Shown one piece after another: positions 34,968 through 46,640 of a stretch of DNA of 64,000 bases. This DNA is from Phlebiopsis flavidoalba (Eukaryota > Basidiomycota > Agaricomycetes > Polyporales > Phanerochaetaceae), in contig JAOCPU010000045.1 of the NCBI GenBank assembly GCA_035772785.1, positions 62,001-126,000 of the forward strand. The letters run 5' to 3'. The position numbers were made by a program, and so were the translations under genes. Every line of letters begins with the position of its first letter. Position 1 is the first letter of the stretch. The notes beneath the pieces are model-generated. The model saw only the letters and a list, made by a program, of their open reading frames with translations. It ran no database searches and was not told where the DNA came from.

Positions 34968-37021
34968 TCATGCCTGCCCTGTGGGCGACACCGCCCGCAA
35001 TATACTCCATATCGTGCCTTCCGGTGCAATCAGAAGTTGGGTCACGCTACCGCCAGGATTGTCGTCAAAATAGTTCCCGTCCAGGGTTGGTTCACAAGCT
35101 CCATTACTGTCGTGAGAGAGCTCTTTCCAAAGTCTGTATTTGCGAAGTATCTCCTCAACTGCCGCGTCGTCGGATTCTTGATTTTGCAGGAGAGTGAGTG
35201 ATCTGGAACGGGCGGTAGTGTTTGGGAAGACGGCGCGGGCCAACTCGACTTGCTGGAGATAGATAGCTTTGGTGTCATGCGGTGGGTAATGCGCTTCGTG
35301 TTCAAGAATTTCTTCAATTGACCCATGTTCCCGGATGAACTTGAGAGCACGGGCGGGGCCAATGTTCTTTATGCGTCGAGAGAAGTCAGTGCCGAGAAGC
35401 AGTGCGAAATCAATAAACCGATCTTCGTCCAGCTCTAACGCTCTTCGTACTTCAGAGCCACGTAGAACGACAAGTTCATCGCTGCTTTTCGCGACATTAC
35501 GCATGAGAGGTGCCCCATATACTAGAAACGTCCGTTTACAACGAAGTAGCGTGAGTGTGCGAGGGTAACGCGTCACAATGTGAGAAATTACCGTGTCTTC
35601 GCTGGCGACGAAGTCCGCCTGACCATGGATCACGATTGATGCCGCTAGTGCTTCAGCCTCAAACGGCCCGTCTGTTTCAACGCAAGGAACACCCATCGCA
35701 CGGATAATCTCTTTACACTCGTCATATGTTCGTGCGGTGGGGAAGACTCGTACGGCGAGAATACGATTCGGATAGAAGCCTGCTTTCCTGAAGGAGACCG
35801 GCGGACTGTTTTCATTGATAGTCTCATGGAGGGTGGAGGGATCTCTTAGCTGGGCCCAAAAATCGCCTTCTTCCAAGGTGAGCTGCGCTTGCGCCTTCGA
35901 CGCAAAAAAAAATACTCTTTTTGCGCATCTTCGGAGTTGTCGCTGTCCTGTTGGTGTGAAGGAGGGCGTGGAGCGGGAGAGAGACTGAAGTTGTGTATGG
36001 CTCGCCCTGTACCCGGCGTATAAATCCGCTAAGACGCGACTCATCTGGTCTACGTTCGGTTGCTCCACTGCATCCTCGGCCTCAGCCGGCTGAGCGAGTG
36101 TAGCGACATCCTGCTCGATATCTCCAACAAGGCCCGATTGGGGTTCGCTCTCTGTTGCAGTTAAGCTCCCGGAATCTGGCAGTACCCCCAGCGGGTCTTG
36201 AAAAACACATCATGATGAACCGGAACCGGGAACGGCGGAGGATGGCTGCTGGGCATGACAGAAGGTATGTCAGCGTCTAAACGACACTAACGTACTCACA
36301 GATACACCATCACACTTCAACACATCCTCTAAGTCTTCCAATGAAACGTTACCGTCATCGTGCTCGTACTGGCTGTAGCATTGAGCAACTCCGGGCCGAA
36401 AGGTATTCTGAATTGCTCCATCCATCCGGTGGCGGAATGTAAGCTTGCCCGTAGGGGCGCGATGGGGAAGAAAGGTTTGTTTCCTCGGGACTGCGTCACG
36501 GAACGCTTTGGCGGCGGACTCCCTTTTCAAGACCATCGAGCTGTTGACCAGGTTTTCATAACGTTGCTTAACACGGAAAGCCTGTTGAGCCGTGCTGCTC
36601 TAATTCGAGGTTGTCCGCGTGAGGCAATGAGTTTTCCTGGCCTCTCTTCTGCGATCAACCTAATATTTGTCAGTAAATCATTCAGACGAAAGAGGCCATA
36701 AACGAGTTGACCTCTAATTGTTTTGCCAGACTACGATATTTTCCGTCAAAGACGCAAACAGCTGAGACACCACAGTCTTTCAATTCATCTTGTAGCATGC
36801 GATACCAGCCTAGGACGTGTCTGTAGGTTTGAGGGCATGGATGCGAAAATAAAACCGTATAAGGTAATAAGAGTTCCATCGCTGGGCAGGATGGTCAGAA
36901 CCACGTCACATGGGATCGATGTAGCACAACTTACAATACGACGGTCTTTCCGGATAATCCTTGGAACCTTGCACGAAATCTCTCGAAAATAGTCGGACTA
37001 TAGAGCAATGAAGTGATGCAT
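34968..37021 (-). CDS. XPG/FEN1-superfamily structure-specific nuclease
   Basis: Predicted 5' flap or gap endo/exonuclease. N-domain: SPTIFERFRARFQGLSGKTV (about 36970), an intron, then FDGTLITLY with the first metal-binding Asp, RHVLGWYRMLQDELKDCGVS, and VCVFDGKYRSLAKQLE with the second (about 36700-36780). After a long disordered insert (36.1-36.6 kb) comes the I-domain in one open frame: RAMGVPCVETDGPFEAEALA, with the E-x-E-A-E-A-like acidic cluster, DFVASEDT, LVYGAPLMRN, and the helix-hairpin-helix LLLGTDFSRRIKNIGPARAL and KFIREHGSIEEIL (about 35300). The gene stops at 34968. The Asp normally after SEDT is not seen; an intron-like GTAATT follows and may hide the junction. The ATG at 37021 is out of frame with the next segment, so the start is tentative. 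It is divergent from COPA. Closest type (FEN1, Exo1 or a fungal paralogue) is undecided. Confidence 0.8.
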
Positions 37022-37518
37022 AACAATCTGTAGGGTGAGTACGCACTAAGCCTTCTGTAAGAAAGGTGTGAGTCCCAAAACCCCCATATGGCGGATATGG
37101 GGTCTTCTATAGGCTGATGTAGGACCTAAACCTCAACAATCCCCCAAGCACGTTCTGGACGACTGCACCAAGTATGCGTGATCGGGATGAATGGGAGTGG
37201 TGATATCGCCACAAGAAAGGAACCGGGTTGAAGTGGATAGGGATCCGTTTTGTGAAAGCCCATCAGAACTCTGCATGACAGGCTACAAGCTTTTCTATGG
37301 GATAAGTGCATTGTAAGGAGAGCGCTATTAAGAATTAGCGCCCATGAGACAAGCCACGTCGCTTCGGACGTTGCGCAGGTGTCATATTATTTCTGTAACA
37401 CGGGCTACAGCTGGTTTCTCTGTCGCTTACGACCTTTCTCAGCTGGTGCTGTATACTGCTTTTCCACGACCCCTGAACATCATAGACGGTGTCCCCCGAG
37501 GCCCAAACGACATCCAAA
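37022..37518. promoter_or_regulatory. Bidirectional intergenic region between the XPG nuclease and COPA
   Basis: About 500 nt between two divergent starts. CT/AG-rich blocks occur, with a GGATATGGGG-type repeat around 37084-37102. No protein family is seen in the short open frames. It probably holds both promoters. Confidence 0.45.
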
Positions 37519-40500
37519 ATGTCTGTGATGTTAACGAAATTCGAGTCGAAGAGTAATCGAGTAAAAGGGTGTGTACGGACGCGGTCTATGGCCATCTTCG
37601 TTTGCTTATTTGCTTGGAGCCGTAGGCCTGGCGGTTTTTCATCCTACGCAGCCGTTACTCGCCGCGTCTCTACACAATGGCAGTGCTACACAGGTTATGG
37701 AATTATCGGATGGGCGTGTTAGTGGGACAGATTTGACGAGCATGAGGGTACGTCCTCTACGCTTTTGATACGCGTTCTCTTCAACGTATTTTTGCTCCAG
37801 GTCCTGTCCGCGGTGTCGCCATTCACCCCAGCCGTGCCCTTCTCGTAACCGGAGGCGCACGACTACAAGATCAAAGTCTGGGGTAAGGGCATGTCTACGC
37901 GGATGTTCTTGACGCTGGTCTAACGAATAACAGACATACGGCCCCAGAACCGCCGATGTCTCTTCACTCTGCATGGACACCTGGATTATGTACGGACTGT
38001 ACAATTTCATCATGAGATGCCCTGGATTGTGAGTTCACTCCTAGCTCAACAAGACATGGATTTAACGGCTTGTAGCTGTCTTGCTCGGGACGACCAAACC
38101 ATTCGCATTTGGAACAGCACGTCTCGCAACTGTATTGCGATCCTCACTGTGGACATTCACACTACGTTATGTCTGCGCTAGTTCCATCCCAAAGAAGACC
38201 TGATCGTTTTCGGCATCCCAAGATCAAACGGTGCGCGTATGGGACATTTCTGTCCTGGCCTTCGCAAGAACACACCGAACAGCGCTCCGGGTACCTTTGA
38301 CACTTCCCCTTCGACAACTTCTCAACAGTCAAGTATGTCCTCGAGGGCCACGATCGTGGAGTCAACTTTGCGACATTCCACCCCACTCTTTCCTCTGATT
38401 GTCTCAGCGGCCGACGACAGACAAATCAAGATATGGCGAATGAGCGAGACCAAAGCTTGGGAGGTTGACTCCTGTCGAGGACACTTCATAACAACGTCTC
38501 CACGTCCCTCTTTCATCCTAAACACGAACTCATCGGGTCTCTTGTGGCGAAGACAAGACTGTCCGTGTTTGGGACTTGACGAAGCGCTCCGCTGTGCAGG
38601 ACCTTCAGAAGAGAACACGATCGATTCTGGGTTGCTTGCTGCTCACCCTGAATTGAATTTGTTCGCGGCGGGTAGGTTGGAATCTTTCAGTGACGGTCAT
38701 GTTTATAACAATCCATTAGGTCATGACAATGGCCTCATTGTTTTCAAGCTGGAACGTGAGCGACCAGCTTTCGCCATACATGGTGATATGGTCTACTATG
38801 TCCGCGACAAATATGTGCGCTCGTATGACATCAACACCGGATCGGATATTGGCCTCCTTAGTATCAGAAAGTTTGGCAGTCCCTACGTACCACCGCGAAC
38901 TCTCAGCTTCAACCCCGCTGAGAGGGGCCGTAGTGCTCACAATTTCATCTGATAACGGGCTCTTCGAGCTGACCCCACTTCCCAAAGATGCCGTCGGTGA
39001 GGTAAAAGATTCCTCGACCGAGGGGAAACGTGGCAGTGGTCAATCTGCAATTTTCGTTGCCCGGAACAGGTTCGCCGTTCTGAACAAGACGAGTCAGGTG
39101 TGTCGAACCTCATACGATAGCTCCTAGCCAAACTTAAAGTTGTACTTAGCTCATTGAGGTCCGCGACCTCTCGAACTCGGTAGTCAAATCCATCAAACCC
39201 CCCCGTGCAAACCAACGAGATCTTCTACGGCGGAACAGCTAACCTCATCCTGAGCTCTCCCACTTCGGTTGTCCTCTACGACATTTCAACAGCAGAAGAC
39301 CATAGCTGAGATCACTACACCTCCCGTCAAGTACATTGTTTGGAGCGCAGACAACTCCTCGCTCGTTGCACTCCTTAGTAAACACAGTACGTTTGCCGTG
39401 GTCGTTGCCTGAGGGGATGATCACTAACGGACCTATTCTAGCCATTACTATCGCCAACAAGAACTTCTCCCAGCACACCCTTATTCACGAAACCATCCGT
39501 ATCAAGTCTGGTGCATGGGATGACTCTGGCGTCTTCGTCTACTCAACGCTCAACCATATCAAGTACTGCCTTGCTCAGGGGTAAGATCAGGCTATCTATG
39601 TTCTTGCTTGTCCCACTGACGGACGACTTGCCAGAGACCATGGAGTGATCTGCACACTTGACAATCCCGTTTATCTCACTCGCGTCAAAGGAAAGACTGT
39701 TCACTGCCTCGATCGCTCGGCGCGTCCAAGAACGATTACCATCGACCCCACGGAGTATCGCTTCAAACTTGCTCTCCTCCGCAACAACTATGAAGAAATG
39801 CTGTACATTCATACGCACCTCCAATCTGCTTGGTCAGAGTATCATTGCGTATCTTCAACAGAAAGGATTCCCGGAGGGTGTGTAAATACTGTTGTAGAGT
39901 CTGACCGTGATCTAACGGGGTTCCAGATTGCGCTGCACTTTGTACAAGACAAAAACACTCGTTTCGACTTGGCAATTGAATGTGGTAACTTGGATGTCGC
40001 TTTTGAGACGGCGAAGACGATCAATCGGCCCGAATGCTGGGAGCGTCTCGCTCAACAAGCTCTGAAGCAAGGTAACCACAAGGTGTGACACATTCATAAA
40101 TCTATGTGGTCCATGACTGTATGCCGGATTAGATCGTCGAGAAGGCCTACCAACAGACAAAGAACTTCGACCGGCTGTCATTCCTATACCTTGCTACAGG
40201 AAGCACGGATAAGCTCTCAAAAATGCAAAAGATCGCCGACTCTCGAGGCGATCCGATGTCCCGGTTCCACAACGCTCTGTACGCCGGCGATGTCCTGGGT
40301 CGCATAGCGGTCCTCAGGGACGTTGGCTTGTGTACGTGGTATCACGCGAATATTTGTCTCCCTGCGACCCTGACAATGTCTTGACAGATCCTCTGGCGTA
40401 CCTGACCGCCAAGACCAATGGGCTGGACGACGTCGCGCTGGAGATTCTCGAGGCGTCCGGCCTCACCGAAGCCGACGTAGATGATGTACCTGTCTACGGA

Positions 40501-41925
40501 ACCTCGACGCTGAAACCACCTCCCGTTATCACTCCTACGACTGACCTGAACTGGCCGTCAATTGCCACCAGCGAGAGCTTCTTTGATCGTGCACTCGCCA
40601 ACGGTAACCTAGAGGGTGGCGCAGATGTACCGTACATGAACGGCCACGACGCGTCAGGAGCTGCGGCATCTGCAGCTTTAGACGCTTGGGGCCAGGAAGA
40701 AGAGGAGGACTTCGAGGCCGAAGCCGATGGTTGGGATCTCGACGCTGGTGGTGAAGAGGCGGAGGCTGATGAAGTTGCTGAGGAGGAGAGATTGAGGAAG
40801 CCGTAGAGCTTGGACCGGGAGCAACTCCAGGAGTCAGTGAGCTCGAGCTCTGGGCGCGCAACTCGCCCTTCGCTGGGGACCATGTTGCGGCAGGATCGTT
40901 TGAAAACGCTATGCAGGTGCGTGTTTGACTCTCTGGCACTACAGCTTCTCCTCACATGTGCCGTTTTATTCAGCTACTTCACCGACAATTCGGTGTCGTT
41001 AACTTTGCTGAGCTCAAACCGCTATTTGTGTCGACGTACCGGTCCGCTCACGTATACTTGTCGCCGCTGGCATCACTCGCCCCACTCCAGCTTCACGTAC
41101 GACGCAATCCTGCGGAGTCGGCCCCTAGCCGTGTTCTTCCTGTTGCTGTGAAAACTCTCACCTCCATTCGCACAGAGCTGTCAGAAGGGTTCCGCGCCGT
41201 GTCTGGCAATAGGCTTGCTGACGCGCGCAGGTCGTCTTCCGCGCCGTGCTCCAAGCACTACTTCTTGTCCCCGTTTCCTCTGACGCTGAAGCCAAAGAGG
41301 TATGTTGCTGGCATTAACACTCGCCACACGAACAGAAACCTGAACATTCCTCACAGTGGCGTGACCTTGTAACCATGGGACGTGAATACCTGCTTGGAGT
41401 CTCCATTGAATTGGAGAGACGCCGCGTGGCCCAAGAAGATCCCGACAACGTCCGCCGCAGCCTGGAGCTTGCTGCATACTTCACACATTGCCAGCTACAG
41501 CCAGCACACCCTCCAGATTGCTCTTCGTAGCGCGATTGGTGCCTTTGCAAAGGCTAACAACCATGCGACTGCAGCCAAATTTGCCCGGCGTCTTCTCGAT
41601 CTCAATCCTGACCCCAAGATTGTTGCGCAGGTATGTACAACAGGCCAACTTGATGACTCATCTTTCTGACTCTGGCCAGGCTCGGCAACGCATTGCGGCT
41701 GGTGACAGAAACCCACGCAATGCAGTTGAAATCTCCTACGACGAGTTCACCGAGTTTGAGACCTGTGCTGCCAGCTACACCCCCATCTACAAGGGCTCGC
41801 CGGCTGTACGATGCCCATACACGGATGCGGCTTATCTTCCACAATTCAAAGGACAACTAGATCCGTTGGTACGACTCACGGAGATAGGTGCGCCGTCTTC
41901 GGGATTGCCTGCACCGAGGTCGTAA
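37519..41925 (+). CDS. COPA: Coatomer subunit alpha (alpha-COP)
   Basis: Scaffold subunit of COPI coats that return proteins from Golgi to ER; essential in yeast (RET1/COP1). ATG 37519 opens [17 protein letters not shown]; the second ATG at 37528 would match the usual start. WD40 repeats: [34 protein letters not shown] (37.8 kb), [91 protein letters not shown]. The solenoid follows: [92 protein letters not shown], then an acidic linker. C-terminal domain: [78 protein letters not shown], stop at 41925. At least ten frame changes, all resolved ones being extra bases (for example near 37857 and 38087). Complete from start to stop. Confidence 0.95.
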
Positions 41926-42059
41926 ATTCGTTGGGGATTTCGTCGACTATTGTACAGTTGGAATGACCGCTCTTCTGGAACTACCAAAACCATTTCCTTT
42001 CTATTAATATGAGCCTAAGTTATACACCACGGCGCGCGCGTCGAGCAGGAATGAGTCTA

Positions 42060-42627
42060 CAGTCGTTTGCAAATGAAACTGGAATCGTTGATTTCACGTC
42101 GCATGTTTGCTCCTATTTACCACCCCCTATATATGGTAGGCCAGGACGTCACACCCATCAGAAAAGCCTTGCGCGTGACGGCTGGTAAATCTGAACCACA
42201 TATTATGTACAGTAAGAGTAGTGGTTGTGTATTGAACATCGTAGACATCGTATAGCACCGAGAGTAGAAAGAATCTTGGACTACGCGTCACGGTATCCAC
42301 AAGCAGTGATGTAGGAGTGCGCCAGCTCTTGGCCAGCTCAGACTCGATTTCCAAGGTGGTCTGGTGAAGAAGATTCATTACGCCGAACAACAATCTTGTT
42401 ACGCATTTCAGGGGAGAGGTGAGGAGGCATGATCAGTCTCAAGCGGAGAAGGACCAACTCGAACGCGACTTCGAGGCAAGTCGCGCGACTCGCGTCGCGC
42501 GCACTGTCACACCGTAGGAATTAGTGACTGATGTGACGTTTGTAGCTTACCTTATATGGGTGGTGGTAAATAGGAGCAAATACACGACGTGAAATCAACG
42601 ATTCCAGTTTCATTTTGCAAGCGACTG
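42060..42627. mobile_element. MITE with about 100-bp inverted repeats and TA target duplication
   Basis: The left end reads CAGTCGTTTGCAAATGAAAC and the right end, reverse-complemented, CAGTCGCTTGCAAAATGAAA. The match continues inward through GGAATCGTTGATTTCACGTC, TTTGCTCCTATTTACCACC and ATATA-GGTA for about 100 nt with few differences. Both ends are flanked by TA (42058-42059 and 42628-42629). The interior has no open frame of note. A CAG-starting inverted repeat with TA duplication fits a non-autonomous pogo/Tc1-mariner-type element. It lies 130 bp past the COPA stop. Confidence 0.85.
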
Positions 42628-42629
42628 TA

Positions 42630-43152
42630 ACTCCGGGAGCGCCAGGTTGAAGCAAGTTTGTCCAGGTTTGTCCGCCTATCTCCGTCGGAAACGATGGTGG
42701 CGTCTAGTAGCGTTCCCTAGCGTTCCTCTTGCCTATCGCACCCGAGAAACAGTGAACCGTAATGCAGGCCTCGACATACCCAGCACATCTCGAGTTCAAC
42801 GAGATCGATCCAGCATGTTGTCAACAGTGACTCGCAGTGTTTTTTACGGATGCCGTCTCTAGGTGGCAGGGCTGTGGCAACATTCGTCGTGGACTGTCGC
42901 GAATACTCAGGTTCATCGATGCAGCGCGCTTCTTGATTTATAGATTTCTGTAGGACCTGTGCGCCTCGCCAGTCACGGAATGGGGTAAGCTCCTATGATT
43001 GGGCCTTGCCTTGCCATGAGGCAGCCCATGTGTGGCTGGGTTTTTTGTTTTGGCTGTGCCGAGGACTTCACCCTTGACCTGCATGTAGGACGTGCGTGCC
43101 GCTCCCTCTTTCCTCCCCCTCCATCCTTCGTCTAACAGCCCCGCAGAATACG
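42630..43152. other. Intergenic, upstream of WW-like copy F
   Basis: About 520 nt between the MITE and the next gene. It includes a CCCTCTTTCCTCCCCCTCC pyrimidine block at about 43103-43122, just before the start codon, typical of fungal core promoters. No gene recognised. Confidence 0.45.
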
Positions 43153-45864
43153 ATGTCGACGGCGGGGGTCATCACTCCTGGTCGAGCGCCGATGGGCGCA
43201 AGGGTGCAGAAAGGCCTCCATGACTCCTCGAAGTCCCACTACGTCTTCAGGCTCTACTCCCACGAACCAGAACGTTCCTATGTCACACAATACTTTAGCG
43301 ACCTCGCCGACGAAGATGAGGAAGTCCTTCTCTCTGAGTGGAAGCCTTGCAGAAAGTATGGAGGAAGAGGTCGGTCTTTCCACCTTCCCCTATCCGGGAA
43401 CCCGGCTGGTCCCCAGAGGCCACACTGCTTCACCGGCACCACCATTAAGGACTGTGCCCCGGTCCCCGACGAGATAATCGGGACAAAAATACCACCGCCC
43501 ACGGTTTGTGCAGTAAGTCTCAGCTATTTTGCTCTGTAGAAACAGCAGTCCTAATCGTGCTAGTCCGTCGAATGTTGAATCTTCTAAGATCAAAAAGATC
43601 CAGCCAATGTCCAAGCGGTTCAAAAAGTGAGCTTCTCTCAACTATTTTACCCAGTGCCTCTGGCTAATTGGGTATGCAAGGACTCAAACGACGCATGGCT
43701 GGGAGTTGTATGTTTGTCCCGAAGGACAGCGGTACTTTCATCAAATATCCCGAGAAGGTACATGCGCTTTGGCTATCCGTGCCTCCATTCTCACAGTGAT
43801 TGTTAGTCCGTAGTGACTATGACGAATTTAGACGAACCGGAGAACCTCAGGCAGATCAATCCTGCTGTCGAAGCTTATTGGAACGGCTGCCGCGCCGAGT
43901 CCGGCTCGTCACCCGCTGGACACACCCGTCGGTATCGTGCTGACACGGTGCTATCCATCGACGAGGTGGCGGAATGTGACGTTTCTGCCGAGGCTACCAC
44001 ACCTGTAGACGATACAGAGCTTTGTGTGCAGTTAACGGAGGAGAACGGAGAGCCAGTAATAGGGTATTATCTGTCTAGTATGGCGGAACAGTCAGTATTC
44101 TGGCTTTGAGGAAGTCGATTCCACGCTTGTGAGCAGTTCTGAACGGGCTATCGTAAGCGAATCGCATCTAGGTGTGTTTACTTCAACATAAACTGTACTT
44201 ATGCGAGCGCTGACCATGGTCATAGAGCACGCGGTTAAGTGTCAATTTTTGGTACACAGTTTTATCTGGTGAGTCCTTTATTGTGTTTTGTGCAGATGCG
44301 TGCCTCATAAGCTCCTCAGCGTTTTCTAGGCCCATCCTCTGACTACTCTACTCTGTCGAAGGGCTCATATTGAGGCATGATTTTTCCCAATCATCACGCC
44401 CTGTCAGGGGACGTGATTCAAGACTTAAAGGACACATTCACATACGGCTTATGTGGTACGATAATTATATAGACAGGCCGCAAAAGATTACCGACGGTGT
44501 TTTTAGACTATCTAACATCGGGGCCACATCAATGTTCCCTTACGATCCTGAGACAGTGTCACTCCTTTCAAAGAGCTTGGAAAGGATCAGAGGTGGGTGC
44601 CCACACCATACTCATGCAAGCATTGCGATTGACCAAGCATTTTGTTAAATAGAGAACGAGCCTAATGGTAACACAACCTTCGTCGTCGGTAAGTTCGTAC
44701 TTTTCTACACGACCCAGTTTCCAACTGTCATATCTCCAGCGTCGATTGGCCTATACGATTCGTGCGTATCTCCTTTGCGAGCCTCATGATATACTCCAAT
44801 CTCACATTGCAACTAGACAGAGAGCGCTTCATCTCGTTCTGGGGAGAAGAAGGCGCACGACTCGATCGACAGACAAGTGCATTCACGAAGACAATCCACA
44901 AAACCTCGTTCCTGGCTATTCATGCTTATCTCACCTGTCCTTTTCTTCATGCACCCGCTGGTCTACTTGACAGAGCTTGAGAAAGCATACGTTGACGAGT
45001 CCATTCCACTATTACTTCTGGCGACAGTTCATCACTGGACTGAGGCGTGACTGGGACACAACTCAATCACTCCCGTATGTTCTGCCGACGTGCATAGTTT
45101 TTTCATATCATTACTCCGCATGGTTACACTCTCTCTATAGGAACAACTGTGTTGCTTTCGGCCAACGTCCGGTTATATCCTCGCGATAAATAGTATCGAC
45201 GTCGACTCGCCAAACAAGGAGAGTGCTGCACACGAAGAATCGCTAGTTATATTTCAGCTATTCTCAGTTTGTTCATCTACATTGTCTGCCAAACCTCACA
45301 AGACACCACCGCCATGAAGGGACACGGTCAATCCGACAAAGCGGTACGTGAAGCTTTTGCGTGGATGAAAGTGAGCGAATTTGATGTCATTTTTTAGATC
45401 GAGTATATCACCAAACGAGAAGGTCGTCTTATCGGTATACAGGCCCATGCGGTGCTATTGCATTCAGGTCCGTCTCCATTACTCGCAACCTCCAAGCTAA
45501 AACTGACTCATGTCTTGTAGCTTGCCCAGGGGGGCGCTCTTCCTGTGGAGGTAAGATCGCATCCATTTGTCTGGTTTGTGCAAGCCTAATGACGGTCGTC
45601 GCCTCCTAGTATGCTACGTTCCTCGCTGCAATGATGTTCGTCTTCTTCGACGAGACTTTCCATCGCAACAAGAGTTTCCGTCGGCGCTGTTGTGGCCCTG
45701 CTTGCCGTGATGACGACCTTGCTGCTGTACCTGGAGCGAGTGAGAGCACAGCAACAACCGACGGCTCATACATGCTCTTTTCAAGTTTTTTCGGGAAAAT
45801 GTTTGGGTCATGGAAAGCTCGAATTACCCGCATGAAGGCAAAATGCCGAGGGGGCAGACGTTGA
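43153..45864 (+). CDS. WW-like/membrane-tail family protein, copy F
   Basis: The only plus-strand copy and one of the two most complete. ATG 43153 opens MSTAGVITPGRAPMGA, then a Ser/Thr/Pro-rich part (TPRSPTTSSGSTPTNQNVP, LVPRGHTASPAPPL). WW-like motif: HGWELYVCPEGQRYFHQISR (about 43690). Then ENLRQINPAVEAYWNGC, TELCVQLTEENGEPVIGYYL, AEQSVFWL (about 44080), helical SMFPYDPETVSLLSKSLERI (about 44540), the signature GEEGARLDRQTSAFTKTI (about 44840), VYLTELEKAYVDESIP, FWRQFITGLRRDWDTT, FLAINSIDVDSP (about 45190), ISAILSLFIYIVCQT, YATFLAAMMFVFFDE and the last membrane segment SVGAVVALLAVMTTLLLYLE. A basic tail ends at 45864. Introns with GTACGT, GTAAGA and GTCCGT donors are visible near the end. 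Function unknown; frame changes as elsewhere. Confidence 0.65.
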
Positions 45865-46640
45865 AGAAGAGAAACACGGATCGAAGCGGACTCAATGACA
45901 ATCTCGCCGTCGAAAAAAACATGGATGGAACGGATTCTTCGTCCCGAGCGTTGTGAGAGTCCTGCATACAGTTGATTCGGAGAGCAACTTACGTAGAATC
46001 TATTCGTTCGACTGCCAGCAAGAGCTGAAGATAATGGCAACCCATACCTACCATCTTGATACCCATCTGTAACGATTGTACTATGATGTCATCCAATTTA
46101 TTTACGAGTCATGGCTTCATGTTACAACCTTGCTTTACTCGTGCGGCGCGTCCAGGTCGGTTCCACCCGCCCCCCGGTAAGTTCTGAGAGGATTTATTAC
46201 GGAAGCTATGGCTTGTGTATAATATTCGCCAGTGACTCCTCGTCAAAGCCTTTTTTACGGATCCGATTGAGACCGTGGGCAGACGACAATGATCAGTGGG
46301 AAGGAAATTCCCACGCGCCAATTGCGACGCGTGACTCGCGCGACGGCGTTACGTTTGGGCCATTTGTTTGTTTCTTGTTCTCACGCGTCTCGAACTTGTG
46401 CGCCGTTGGTCTGCTCCTTGCCTCACCAATAAGACTTATCCTCCTCAAACCTATATCTCCTCCTCACTACCATAGGCCTGCGAGGAAACAGCCTTGATCT
46501 CTCCCTCTCTCGTTGTGTATGGCATGATCCTTCAGTGGCCACCTTGTCGACTCTTTCTTGTCACAGCCAGCCAACAGTCTCGCGGTCCTTTTTGGCCAGC
46601 GTGCACACCCGTGTCGCCAGAAATCGCGACGTGCGGCGCC
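45865..46640. other. Intergenic, RAD52 upstream region
   Basis: About 780 nt. The plus-strand frame 46111-46497 has no family features. Two ACGCGT hexamers are present (see next entry). It probably holds the 3' end of copy F and the RAD52 promoter. Confidence 0.45.
46327..46388. promoter_or_regulatory. Paired ACGCGT (MCB-like) motifs upstream of RAD52
   Basis: ACGCGT at 46327-46332 and 46383-46388, 314 and 258 nt upstream of the RAD52 ATG. Paired MluI boxes of this spacing are typical targets of the fungal MBF factor at G1/S genes. Single copies occur elsewhere in the window (for example 4239, 20584, 57849), so only the pairing and position make it notable. Confidence 0.4.

Noticed and set aside
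37519..41925. Reading COPA (and MCM10, RAD52) as pseudogenes because of frameshifts
   Set aside because: All conserved blocks, splice sites and the normal stop remain, and the breaks are single extra bases; sequence error is more likely for single-copy core genes.
42060..42627. A small gene inside the inverted repeats near COPA
   Set aside because: No open frame of note; the long terminal repeats and TA duplication explain it as a MITE.
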